DNA of 20,339 bases from Chloroflexota bacterium (GTDB taxonomy: Bacteria; Chloroflexota; Anaerolineae; J036; Brachytrichaceae), in the NCBI GenBank assembly GCA_021813225.1, contig JAKALH010000006.1, positions 1 to 20,339 of the forward strand, written 5' to 3'. Shown here one piece after another: positions 1 to 7,817 of this stretch. The position numbers and the translations under genes are program-made. The notes below the pieces were generated by a model. That model saw nothing but the letters and a program-made list of their open reading frames with translations, searched no databases and was not told the origin of the DNA. Within the stretch, counting starts at the first letter, position 1, and each line of letters opens with the position of its first letter.

Positions 1-1600
1 TGTTGTTGACGAATGAGCTGTTCGTCGTCGTGATGGTATGCGTGATGTCGCCAAACAGACCGCCACCTGCCAGCGCCGCATTACCCTGAATCCAGGAGTT
101 TGCGATTGTGGCGACGATCGGATCGAGGAAATAAACACCCTGCGTCCCGGCAGCGATGCCGCCGCCCTGGTTGCCGGAGCTGTTTGTCAACACCTGTGTT
201 CCGGTCATATAGAGGGTATAGGCGGCATACAGGCCGCCGCCATCGCCGGTTGTCGTCGAGTTTGCCCGAAACAGGCTGCCGGCGACATCTGCATCCGCGA
301 ATATGTAGGCGCCGCCGCCCTGGTTGTACGCCGTGTTAGTGATAAATTGCGTGCCGGTGATGAACATCAGGTCGTCGCCGTACAGACCGCCGCCGTTGCC
401 GTTGGCAGTGGAATTATTCTGGAACGTACTGCTGACGATATCCGAGTTGATCAGGGCGTAGGCGCCGCCGCCGTTGGTAAACGCTGTGTTCGCGATGAAC
501 TGAGCCGATGTGATCACAACCCTGTCGGCGACGTACAGGCCGCCGCCCTGCCCGTTGACCGACCTGTTGCCCTGAAAGACGGCGCCGTTAATTGCGGCGG
601 GGTAGTACGAGTTCGCGCCGCCTCCATCGCCGGTGTAGGCGGTATTGCTGTCAAAGACCGTGCCGTTAACGGTAAGGCCGTATACCCCTTCACTGTCTAC
701 ACCGCCGCCGTCCTTCGTTGCGGTGTTATTCCTGAACAGGCCATTGACCAGCACCATACCGCCGTAACTTGCGTCGACGAATGCGCCGCCGCCGCGAAAG
801 CCTGCTGCATTAGCGATAAATTGCGTGCCGGTTACGGTAAGCGACCTCCTGACATACAGCCCTCCGCCGTCATTGCCGCTGTGATTCGCTTTGAACTCGC
901 CGCCGTTGACTGCGGCATCGACTGCGACGAAAGCCCCGCCGCCCCGCCCGTTCACGCCCGCCTGGTTTCCGACGAACTGCGTGTTCGTCATCGCCAGAGT
1001 ATTGGTGACCCACAGACCGCCGCCTGCCAGCGTCGACGTGTTGCTGACGATCAGGCAGTTCGTCAGCGTAACCGCACCGACGGCATACAGCGCACCGCCG
1101 TTGTCGTTGGCGGTATTACTGAATACGGTAACGCTTGTCAGGCTGAGCGCGCCGCCAACGTAGATAGCCCCGCCTGGGCCGCCCCCAAACCCGGGGTTGC
1201 CGTCGCGGAGCGTCATATTACTGATAGCCAGGTCGTTGCCAAGCAGCGCATTGAAGATACGCGAGACATTCTGGCCGCTCACCGTCAGCGTACCGCTGGT
1301 CGGGCCGGCAATCGTCAGGTTGGTCGTGATGTACACCTGGCTGTTCAGGGTGATGGTCTGCGGCACGCTGAACACATTGCTGTCGAACACGACGGTATCG
1401 CCCGCCTGCGCCAGGCCCAGCGTATCGCGCAGCGAGCCGGCGCCGCTATCGAGGGTGTTGGTCACCGGCCTCGAAGCCGCATAAGCCAGTCCGGGTATGG
1501 AGAACAGGATACCGAGCATGAAACCCGCGATGGCGGTTTTGATGCACAATCCCGCCCGGCGCGGCAGTTGTACTCGGCTGTGTATGGTTGTCGTGTTCAT
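1..1600 (-). CDS. Secreted parallel beta-helix (PMP-like repeat) protein, C-terminus beyond the window
   Basis: Translating the minus strand from the ATG at 1600 gives an open frame of 533 codons to the window edge with no stop. An AAGGA site sits about 6 bases upstream. Residues 1-41 form a signal peptide (Arg-rich start, hydrophobic IAGFMLGILFSIPGL, then AYA-A). Residues 45-73 contain the N-terminal cap typical of bacterial beta-helix proteins (VTNTLDSGAGSLRDTL followed by AGDTVVF). After that about 14 coils repeat the pattern F-x-x-N ... GGG-x-Y, for example QFIANTAFTNGGGAY. This is the FxxN/GGA signature of chlamydial polymorphic membrane protein repeats. The family folds into extracellular right-handed beta-helices used in adhesion or as surface stalks. 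The gene starts 41 bases after tadA and is probably the last gene of the pilus operon. No anchor is visible because the end is missing. A surface adhesin role is inferred. Confidence 0.88.
   Translation of the reverse strand, partial: MNTTTIHSRVQLPRRAGLCIKTAIAGFMLGILFSIPGLAYAASRPVTNTLDSGAGSLRDTLGLAQAGDTVVFDSNVFSVPQTITLNSQVYITTNLTIAGPTSGTLTVSGQNVSRIFNALLGNDLAISNMTLRDGNPGFGGGPGGAIYVGGALSLTSVTVFSNTANDNGGALYAVGAVTLTNCLIVSNTSTLAGGGLWVTNTLAMTNTQFVGNQAGVNGRGGGAFVAVDAAVNGGEFKANHSGNDGGGLYVRRSLTVTGTQFIANAAGFRGGGAFVDASYGGMVLVNGLFRNNTATKDGGGVDSEGVYGLTVNGTVFDSNTAYTGDGGGANSYYPAAINGAVFQGNRSVNGQGGGLYVADRVVITSAQFIANTAFTNGGGAYALINSDIVSSTFQNNSTANGNGGGLYGDDLMFITGTQFITNTAYNQGGGAYIFADADVAGSLFRANSTTTGDGGGLYAAYTLYMTGTQVLTNSSGNQGGGIAAGTQGVYFLDPIVATIANSWIQGNAALAGGGLFGDITHTITTTNSSFVNN
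2..1170 (-). repeat. Degenerate tandem coil repeats inside the beta-helix gene
   Basis: The coding DNA repeats a roughly 75-80 base coil unit, and alternate coils resemble each other more closely (a two-coil super-repeat of about 150 bases). The plus-strand string gataaattgcgtgccggt occurs identically at 341-358 and 815-832, 474 bases apart and in the same reading phase. Runs of gccgccgcc mark the GGG turn of each coil. Confidence 0.75.
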
Positions 1601-1641
1601 GTGTCGTCCTTATGAATGAGCGCGCCGCCTCAGCCTGACTG

Positions 1642-3147
1642 TCAACTCACTTGATCGACATCGCGGTGCCAGTTGAAGCCGGGCACGCGGTCCTCCAGTC
1701 GTCTGAGCAACGGCATCGGCGCAGCATTCGTGTACTCCAGGCGGCCGGTATACTCCGGCTTGCCGCGCTCGTAGGTCCACTGGAATATCGGCTCGTGGGT
1801 TATCAATTCGCCCTCGACGCCGCCCGTGACGAAGTTGATTTCCTTCACACGGCGCACGTCACGGCCGTCGGGCATGCGAAACACACCCAGGTTGATCACG
1901 AGCTGCAATGCCTGTGCAATTTCACGGCGGATCGCCAGCAGCGGGACGTTGCCCATGCCGCCCTTCAGATACAGGGTTTCGACGCGCTGCAGGGTGCGGT
2001 AGGCATCGTCAGCGTGCACGGTGAACATGCAGCCCTCATGCCCGGTGTTCATCGCTTCCAGAATGGCGATCATCTCCGGGCCGCGCGCCTCGCCCAGGAT
2101 AATGCGCTTGGGGCGCATGCGCAGACAGTGGCGCACGTTGTCCGCCATCGTGACGGCTTCGACCCCTTCGGATTTCTCGCGCGTGACCAGCGCAACCCAG
2201 TTCGGCAGGTGCCCCAACTGCAATTCAGGCGTGTCCTCTACGGTGATGACGCGGTCGTGCTGGTCGATCTCGCTGGACATGACCTGCAGGAACGTGGTTT
2301 TTCCTGTGCCGGTGCCGCCGGAGACAGCGATATTCAACTGCGCCTTGACGGCAGCGCGCAGGAAATTCGCCACCTGCGGGGTAATGCTGCCCAGCTTGAC
2401 CATATCCTGCAGACCGCGCGCCACGCTGCGGAAGCGCCGGATGGTGATGGCGATGCCGCCATAGCTCATGTTGCTGACCAGCGGGTCCATGATGACATGC
2501 ACGCGGCTGCCGTCGCGCAGGCGGTGGTCGCGCCAGGGCGTCTTCACGGTGACACCGCGCCCGCCCGAACCGTAGTCCAGCTTGTTGTTGATGAACAGCC
2601 TCAGCGAGTAGGCGCTGCGGAACGATACCTTGACTTTCTCCGGCAGGCTGCCCGCCTTCTGCACAAATATCGTGTTGTGTCCGTTGATGAAGATTTCCTC
2701 CACCGCGGGGTCTTCCATGTACGGGGCGATCGGCCCCCACCCCAGCACGTCTTCGGTGATGCGCTTGGCAAGCCGCTCAACCTCGGTGCTCATTTCGGAG
2801 ATGGAAGTATCGAGCAGCAGAGGCAAACCGCGCGAGGGGGCGCTGGAGTTATAGATTTGAATCTGTTCCCGCGCACACTGCATCACGACGCCGTAGTCTT
2901 CGTCGGTCGGGTTATCGTAGGCGGAAGGCGCCAGCCGGCGGCCGGTTTTCAACTCGTTCTTTACCGCTTCCAGCACGATGTCGAACGGTTCCGTATCCGC
3001 GACCGCCCTTTCCCCGGCCGGCGCAGGGGAAACAGTGGCGAACGCAGCTACGGCGCCGGGCTGGCGCGGATCGATTTCTTTTACCCGTGCCTTGTTGTCC
3101 CAGGCCGGGATGGCCGGCGGCGTCGGTTTATCGTTTCTTCGGAACAC
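1642..3147 (-). CDS. tadA: Tad pilus assembly ATPase TadA/CpaF (GspE/PilT/VirB11 family)
   Basis: This is the cytoplasmic hexameric ATPase that powers Flp pilus assembly on the TadB/TadC platform. Counting from the upstream GTG at 3153 (503 aa), the motifs are: an N-terminal domain with the family block VEEIFINGHNTIFV (151-164), a Walker A GGTGTGKTT (279-287), an Asp box ITVEDTPELQL (303-313), a Walker B RIILGEARGPE (350-360) and a His box GHEGCMFTVHADD (371-383). All catalytic elements are intact and the length is typical for CpaF. Two in-frame GTG codons lie at 3153 and 3147. The GAGGAG site at 3155-3160 is only 1 base from the first but 7 bases from the second, so 3147 is preferred. It follows tadZ by about 30 bases and precedes the beta-helix gene. 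The assignment is firm; only the start is uncertain by two codons. Confidence 0.96.
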   Translation of the reverse strand: MFRRNDKPTPPAIPAWDNKARVKEIDPRQPGAVAAFATVSPAPAGERAVADTEPFDIVLEAVKNELKTGRRLAPSAYDNPTDEDYGVVMQCAREQIQIYNSSAPSRGLPLLLDTSISEMSTEVERLAKRITEDVLGWGPIAPYMEDPAVEEIFINGHNTIFVQKAGSLPEKVKVSFRSAYSLRLFINNKLDYGSGGRGVTVKTPWRDHRLRDGSRVHVIMDPLVSNMSYGGIAITIRRFRSVARGLQDMVKLGSITPQVANFLRAAVKAQLNIAVSGGTGTGKTTFLQVMSSEIDQHDRVITVEDTPELQLGHLPNWVALVTREKSEGVEAVTMADNVRHCLRMRPKRIILGEARGPEMIAILEAMNTGHEGCMFTVHADDAYRTLQRVETLYLKGGMGNVPLLAIRREIAQALQLVINLGVFRMPDGRDVRRVKEINFVTGGVEGELITHEPIFQWTYERGKPEYTGRLEYTNAAPMPLLRRLEDRVPGFNWHRDVDQVS

Positions 3148-3154
3148 TGTCACG

Positions 3155-3160
3155 CTCCTC
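3155..3160 (-). promoter_or_regulatory. tadA: Ribosome binding site deciding the tadA start
   Basis: The minus strand reads GAGGAG-C-GTG-ACA-GTG. The 7-base spacing to the second GTG (3147) is ideal, while 1 base to the first (3153) is too short. Confidence 0.6.
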
Positions 3161-3178
3161 TATATAAGATGTTCGATA

Positions 3179-4558
3179 TCAGGCTTGCTTGACGAACAGG
3201 CGCTTGATTGAGAAACCGCTGACTTTGGTCGGGCGCACCTTGACGTTAGCGGCCAGTTGCGGCAGATACATGGAGCCGAGTGCGCGCATGGTCGTGCCCA
3301 GCGGGCCGGAATCGGTCAGCACGTAAGGCGTATGGGTGTTGATGGCCTGCGTGGCGACGAACGGCTCGAACGGAATCGTGGCGGCCAGCGGCAGGCCCAG
3401 CATGTCCACCATGTCGCGCTCGGTCAGGCCGAAGTTGGGGTCGTAGCCGGTCGTGACCAGGCGGAATTTGTTCAGGTCACCGAAGTAGCGTTCCAGGCTC
3501 TGCAGCGCATAGCGGGTATCCAGCACCGCCGTCATGTTGGGCGGAACGATAACCAGCACGTCGTCGGCCTCGCGGATAGCCGCTTCGTGCAGAGGCGCCG
3601 CGAAGTCCTGCCCCAGGTCGACAACCGTAAACGAGTAGGCGCGGCGCACCTGCTGGATGATGGCGCGGGCGATTTCCAGCACCATCGGCCGGTTGCGGAA
3701 CTCCTGTGAGCCGTTGTCCGTCGGGCGCATCAGGCCCGGCAGGAAATCCAGTTGCGATTCGTCCACCGCCGGCGAATCGACCATGTAGTTACGGATGAAC
3801 GGCAGCGTGATCATCGAAGTGCCCTGCAGGCCATAGCGCACGCCGACGTTGACGAGCATGTCGTACAGGCCGCGCTCGATGACGCGCATGTTGCGCGCCA
3901 GTGCCAGCTTGATCTCGCTGGAGATGATGTAACCGAGCATGGTGTGGCAGTCGCCTTTGGTCTGGTCGAAGTCGAGCAGCATCGTCGGCTGGTTGCCCAT
4001 CGTCACGTGCGATAGAACGACGCTCAGGTTCACCGCGGTGGTCGTGCGATGAGAACCGCCGCCTTTCGGCACGTATACGGCGATGACCTTGCTCTGCCAC
4101 ATCTGGGTGTGCGACTCGCTCGCCGCTTCCTTAGGCAGAGCCGGCGCCGCCTCGCCGCTCTCCCGGCGCTTGCGTTCGCGGTCCACGATCTCATGCACCA
4201 GGTTGATGAAGTTGCTGACCTGGATGTCGTCCAGCGGCAACGTGACATATCCCGCTGCGCCGTGCGACATCATCTGGCGGCCGTCGTCGCCCTGCGCCTC
4301 GACCCAGCCGATCACCGGGATGGGTTTGGTGCGCTGAAACAGCAGATCCTGCAGGATAGCCGTGCGATACCCCACACAGTCGGGGGTAATCAACACAATA
4401 TCCGCATCCAGCCGGATGGCATTGTCGAAGACCCGCTGCGCATCCTGGTCGTAGCTGATCACCTTGATGTCCGTCAAGGTCAGCGCATCGCGCAGGGCTT
4501 CGACGTCGGACGAATTGCGATATCCCACCGATAGACGATACTTTTTCTCTTCAGTCAT
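3179..4558 (-). CDS. tadZ: TadZ/CpaE-like ParA/MinD ATPase with receiver-like N-terminus and aberrant P-loop
   Basis: TadZ/CpaE proteins are MinD/ParA-family factors that place the Tad machine in the cell. Here 459 aa comprise a receiver-like alpha/beta domain (about 7-125; DIVLITPD at 53-60), a charged linker (126-152) and a MinD-like domain (157-430). The MinD-like domain shows PKGGGSHRTTTAVNL at 164-178, TMLLDFDQTKGD at 192-203 and FTVVDLGQDF at 310-319. The P-loop is odd: the usual KGGxGKTT is replaced by KGGGSHRTT, with the GK pair lost, one extra residue and Arg in place of the catalytic Lys. TadZ proteins often tolerate P-loop changes, but this form may bind nucleotide without hydrolysing it (inference). 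An AGGAG site lies 7 bases before the ATG. The gene sits between cpaB and tadA in one transcription unit. Confidence 0.92.
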   Translation of the reverse strand: MTEEKKYRLSVGYRNSSDVEALRDALTLTDIKVISYDQDAQRVFDNAIRLDADIVLITPDCVGYRTAILQDLLFQRTKPIPVIGWVEAQGDDGRQMMSHGAAGYVTLPLDDIQVSNFINLVHEIVDRERKRRESGEAAPALPKEAASESHTQMWQSKVIAVYVPKGGGSHRTTTAVNLSVVLSHVTMGNQPTMLLDFDQTKGDCHTMLGYIISSEIKLALARNMRVIERGLYDMLVNVGVRYGLQGTSMITLPFIRNYMVDSPAVDESQLDFLPGLMRPTDNGSQEFRNRPMVLEIARAIIQQVRRAYSFTVVDLGQDFAAPLHEAAIREADDVLVIVPPNMTAVLDTRYALQSLERYFGDLNKFRLVTTGYDPNFGLTERDMVDMLGLPLAATIPFEPFVATQAINTHTPYVLTDSGPLGTTMRALGSMYLPQLAANVKVRPTKVSGFSIKRLFVKQA

Positions 4559-4598
4559 ATGATCACTCCTGCCTGCCAGAGCCTTTGGCGTCGAGACG

Positions 4599-5486
4599 CT
4601 ACTTCGGTCGGGACGGGCTGATGGTGTCGAACGGCGCGGCGCCCTTGGCGTTGTTGCCGCGTTGCGCGTAGAACCAGCGCACGAAGTCGTCCCAGGTCAC
4701 TCCGTCGGAAGGCGGCGTCTCCTGCGAACCGGTGGCGGCGCGGATAGCGTAGTTGTGCCTGCCGTTATTGAGCACGAAGCTCAGCACTTCCAGTTGATCG
4801 CGGGTCACCCGCAGGTACAGCCGCTGCACGTCGCCGGTGGCGTTGGCCGGGTCGGCAGCGCGGGCGGCGCTGTTGCTTGCCGAAGGGGCGGCGCGGTCAA
4901 TGCGGATGATGGTCATGTCCTGCATGATCAGTTTGGAGATCGGCAGCGGGATGGTCTGGGTAACGTTCAGGTCGGCATTAACGACATCGCCTGCGGCAGT
5001 TGTCATCGTCGGCGGCAGCGTGAGCGCCGACAGGCTGGCCGAACCCAGGCTGACTATCAGGTCGATGCGGTCGAATGGCTGAATATAGGCCCCGACTTCG
5101 TCGGGTTTGACCGGCACGACGACATAGTAATCATTGGTTCCGGTAATCGCATTGGACAATCGCGTTTCCACAGCGCCCGACGAGTTGGGGTCGATCTGCG
5201 CGCGCGCCACCGGGAATCCGCTGCGAATATCGCTGGTGGTGGATTTGCCGTCCGCGACGTTTGCCCAGTCCGCCGCTGTCACCCATTGGGACAGCGTGTC
5301 TTTGTCGACGTTGGACATGTGGACGATGCGGAACAGGAACGGCTTGAGGACGGTGCCGGCCGGGATCGGCCCGATTGCGACGGGGACATCGACGGTGGCG
5401 GGGCGTGAGAACTGGATGAACATGTAGATGCCCACCGCCACGATCACCCCAAGAATCACGCCCAGAACCAGGAATATTTTGCGCAT
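4599..5486 (-). CDS. cpaB: Flp pilus assembly protein CpaB/RcpC (SAF domain)
   Basis: The 295-aa protein has one N-terminal membrane anchor (residues 5-25). It is followed by a SAF domain (about 32-100; VAIGPIPAGTVLKP, then FPVARAQI) and an RcpC-type domain (about 120-250). The latter shows YYVVVPVKPDEVGAYIQPFD, IDLIVSLG, QDMTIIRID and VLSFVLNNGRHNYAIRA, which are the usual CpaB blocks. In diderm bacteria CpaB partners the CpaC/RcpA secretin. No secretin gene is in this window, so its role here is presumably in the extracytoplasmic part of the pilus base (inference). It lies 23 bases after the prepilin-peptidase-like gene and 40 bases before tadZ. A GAGG site lies about 10 bases upstream of the ATG. 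Confidence 0.93.
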   Translation of the reverse strand: MRKIFLVLGVILGVIVAVGIYMFIQFSRPATVDVPVAIGPIPAGTVLKPFLFRIVHMSNVDKDTLSQWVTAADWANVADGKSTTSDIRSGFPVARAQIDPNSSGAVETRLSNAITGTNDYYVVVPVKPDEVGAYIQPFDRIDLIVSLGSASLSALTLPPTMTTAAGDVVNADLNVTQTIPLPISKLIMQDMTIIRIDRAAPSASNSAARAADPANATGDVQRLYLRVTRDQLEVLSFVLNNGRHNYAIRAATGSQETPPSDGVTWDDFVRWFYAQRGNNAKGAAPFDTISPSRPK

Positions 5487-5509
5487 ATCTCGTGCCTCAA
5501 TCGAATCCT

Positions 5510-6604
5510 TCAGTTGTTGGAATTTTGCAGGGTTGGCCCGTTGTCGTTCTGACTGCCTGCCGCGCCGGATGTCGAGAGTTGCCGGCGCATATCCGCCAGG
5601 CGCTGGCTGGCAGAGCGCACGGCGTCTACGTCGTATGTCGAAAGAGCCGTCGCCAGCTCATTGAGCACGGCGCCGACCCCCGATCCGGGCGCCAGCCGGT
5701 TGGACAGCGCCGCCAGTTGAGCCACGTTGCCGGCTTCCCTGCTGGCGGCGTTGATGCGGCCGGCGCGTGTGTTTGCCAGGGCTACCGCCGCCGTGTACTG
5801 GCTGGCGCGCTCGGTGATGATGTATAACGCCGTCACCAGTTGGTCGTGCTGGCGGATCGCAGCGGAATCGGCCAACGGCGGGAGGTACGTCTGGCCGGCT
5901 GCCAGTGCTCGTACGGATGATGCCACAGCAGCCGGCTGCGCCGGGGCTTCGGTTACCGGCATGGCAGACTTGAACCAGGCGTAGTACGGCGGCACACCGA
6001 TCAGCGCTGCAGCAACCACCAGCCAGGCCCCTGCGGCGGCGACTTTCTTGCCGGTCAGGCTTTTCACGCGCGCAATGGCCACATTCGCCAGGTCGCCAGT
6101 CAGCACCGCCAGCAGCCCGTTGAAAGGCAGCGCCAGTGCGATCCAGATGGTGGCGATGTGATCGCCCAACTGCATAGAACCGCGCGAGAGCGCGGCGTGC
6201 AGCACGATGACCACCAGCGCCCATGCCAGCGCGAACGAGAAGTACAGCACCGGCATGTGAGTCTGGGTGACGGTAAAGAGCGCCACGGCGATACCGGTCA
6301 GCGTCAGCGGTAAAGGCAGATGGAAGCGGCGCAGGTCGCTGGCGCCGGCAGCGGCCAGCAGCACGGCCTGGCCGACAATCAACAGACGTGCCAGCCAGTC
6401 ATTCACCCACAGGCTGGTGCCGGCGGAGCATCCCACCACTGCTAATGCGCCCAGCACGATGGCGACATTGCGGCGCAAGGCGGGGTTGGCGCCGGCGCTG
6501 CCCGGCGGCGGCTGCCAGCCGGAGCGTTGGCTATACTGGTTCGCCAGCCAGATCAGCCCCGCATAGGCGAGCAATGCTCCGGTTGCGGTGATGGCTGCCG
6601 TCAT
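5510..6604 (-). CDS. Prepilin peptidase-like (A24/TadV-type) membrane protein with C-terminal extension
   Basis: The 364-aa protein has about six hydrophobic segments in residues 1-170, a further one at about 188-205, and a soluble tail of about 150 residues. Two features match A24 aspartyl prepilin peptidases. One is AAGASDLRRFHLPLPLTLTG (86-104), with Asp90 in the D-xxx-IPN-LT-like motif. The other is QLGDH (145-149), with Asp148 in the place of the GxGD motif. The 58-residue spacing between the Asp residues fits the family. Deviations are LPLPLTL for IPNxLT and QLGDH for GxGDxK. The tail (213-364) is Ala-rich, probably helical and absent from ordinary TadV/CpaA. No other peptidase is in the locus, so this is the best candidate for processing the pilins. 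Its ATG overlaps the previous stop (ATGA). Function is likely but not certain. Confidence 0.68.
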   Translation of the reverse strand: MTAAITATGALLAYAGLIWLANQYSQRSGWQPPPGSAGANPALRRNVAIVLGALAVVGCSAGTSLWVNDWLARLLIVGQAVLLAAAGASDLRRFHLPLPLTLTGIAVALFTVTQTHMPVLYFSFALAWALVVIVLHAALSRGSMQLGDHIATIWIALALPFNGLLAVLTGDLANVAIARVKSLTGKKVAAAGAWLVVAAALIGVPPYYAWFKSAMPVTEAPAQPAAVASSVRALAAGQTYLPPLADSAAIRQHDQLVTALYIITERASQYTAAVALANTRAGRINAASREAGNVAQLAALSNRLAPGSGVGAVLNELATALSTYDVDAVRSASQRLADMRRQLSTSGAAGSQNDNGPTLQNSNN

Positions 6605-7761
6605 TGCGCCCGCCCTCCCAGGTAAGACACGAGACGGCGCAGGCTTACGGGAGATCGATGCCGCACGATCGGCGTGCGGGAGCGCCTGGCTTTGCTGCCG
6701 GATTGCGCAATGATGTACCAGTGCGCCGCCGACGGCGGACTAAGCTGGTTCATGTTGCGCTCAACCGTGGCATGCTGCCAGAGCATACTGGCGCCGGTAT
6801 GGCTGCTCAAAGAGCGCCGCGTCACGTCAACCACGCGGTCGCCTTTGCGAATCATGCGCGCTTTTCTGGCTGTACGCAGGCCAGTGGTGAATATGACCAC
6901 GCGAAAATCCCGGGTGACGACGGTGAAACGCGGCGCCGGTTCGCTGGAGACATTCAGAATGCCGAAGGATTCGTCGACGGAGACGTTCCGGTTCAGGGCG
7001 TCGGCCAGAATCTGCCCGGCGATGCGCTGCCAGCCGTCCGGCGCGCGCAATATATCGCTCAGCGCCTTCACCTGCTCATCGTGCAACCTGTCGTTCTGCT
7101 GCGCGACGGACTTCATTGTGACCTGCCGCACGACCAGCACGGCCAGCCCGACCGAGACGATGACGACAGCCGCCAGCACCAGCCATCCGGATTGCCACGG
7201 CGCCGCGATGGCGGCCGGCGCGTCACTGGTGGCCGGGCTGGAGCTGTCCTGCGGCACAGCGAGTTTTCCGCTGGACTGCTGGGTGGTCGCAGCGCCATCC
7301 AGCGCCAGGGCAACATCCAGTGTCGTGGGGCCGGCCAGTTGGAAGTACAGGTGATTCAGGTTGCCCGTAGCGCTCTTGAAACCCGCCGGAATGGCGATGT
7401 AGATCTGAGAGTTGGGGCTTACCTGCAGCGCATACTGCCCGGAGCTGTCCGTAATGGCAAAGGCGCCGGCCGATCCGCGCACCACGACGTTCGGGACGCG
7501 CGCCTCCGAAGGGGCACACAGGCCGTTCATATCCTGATCGATACAGGCGGTGCCGCGAATGGTGATCAGCGTTGCGGGCGGCGCAATGGTGGCAGCGGGA
7601 GAGGCGGTCATGGTGGGGGTTGTTGCCGGGGTTGCGGTGGGTTCAGCCTGCGGGAAAGCCCCCGTCTCACGGCCGGCAGCGAGAGCCATCGAACTGCCTG
7701 CACCCAGCAGCAGGCCGGCCGCAACCGCGAAATATTTTATCGATGCCAACACATTTTTCAT
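6601..7761 (-). CDS. Single-pass membrane protein with SdrD-B-like extracytoplasmic domain
   Basis: The preferred ATG at 7761 gives 386 aa; a TTG start at 7806 would only add 15 unlikely residues. Residues 1-29 form a signal peptide (KYFAVAAGLLLGAGSSMALA) and 34-64 a Thr/Pro/Ala linker. Residues 66-127 resemble a SdrD B-like/transthyretin-type beta-sandwich (TIRGTACIDQDMNG, then GAFAITDSSGQYAL, then IYIAIPAGF), including the D-x-D-x-NG calcium-site-like loop. A membrane helix at 191-212 (WLVLAAVVIVSVGLAVLVV) is followed by about 170 basic cytoplasmic residues of unrecognised family. The gene is translationally coupled to the peptidase-like gene by an ATGA overlap and follows the acetyltransferase by 56 bases. 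It may link the cell exterior to the pilus base (inference). The specific function is unknown. Confidence 0.8.
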   Translation of the reverse strand: MKNVLASIKYFAVAAGLLLGAGSSMALAAGRETGAFPQAEPTATPATTPTMTASPAATIAPPATLITIRGTACIDQDMNGLCAPSEARVPNVVVRGSAGAFAITDSSGQYALQVSPNSQIYIAIPAGFKSATGNLNHLYFQLAGPTTLDVALALDGAATTQQSSGKLAVPQDSSSPATSDAPAAIAAPWQSGWLVLAAVVIVSVGLAVLVVRQVTMKSVAQQNDRLHDEQVKALSDILRAPDGWQRIAGQILADALNRNVSVDESFGILNVSSEPAPRFTVVTRDFRVVIFTTGLRTARKARMIRKGDRVVDVTRRSLSSHTGASMLWQHATVERNMNQLSPPSAAHWYIIAQSGSKARRSRTPIVRHRSPVSLRRLVSYLGGRAQ

Positions 7762-7817
7762 AGTGTGGTATGCACCCTTGCAGGCTGGCTGGTATGATGT
7801 TTTCAACCAGGTTTGAG

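Noticed and set aside
38..1615. Plus-strand open frame of 525 codons opposite the beta-helix gene
   Set aside because: It is codon-aligned antisense to a minus-strand frame that has a signal peptide, cap motif and PMP repeats. Its own product is low-complexity with no motif.
1651..3192. Plus-strand open frame of 513 codons opposite tadA
   Set aside because: It is antisense to a complete TadA with all ATPase motifs. The length arises from GC-rich codon use and the product matches nothing recognisable.
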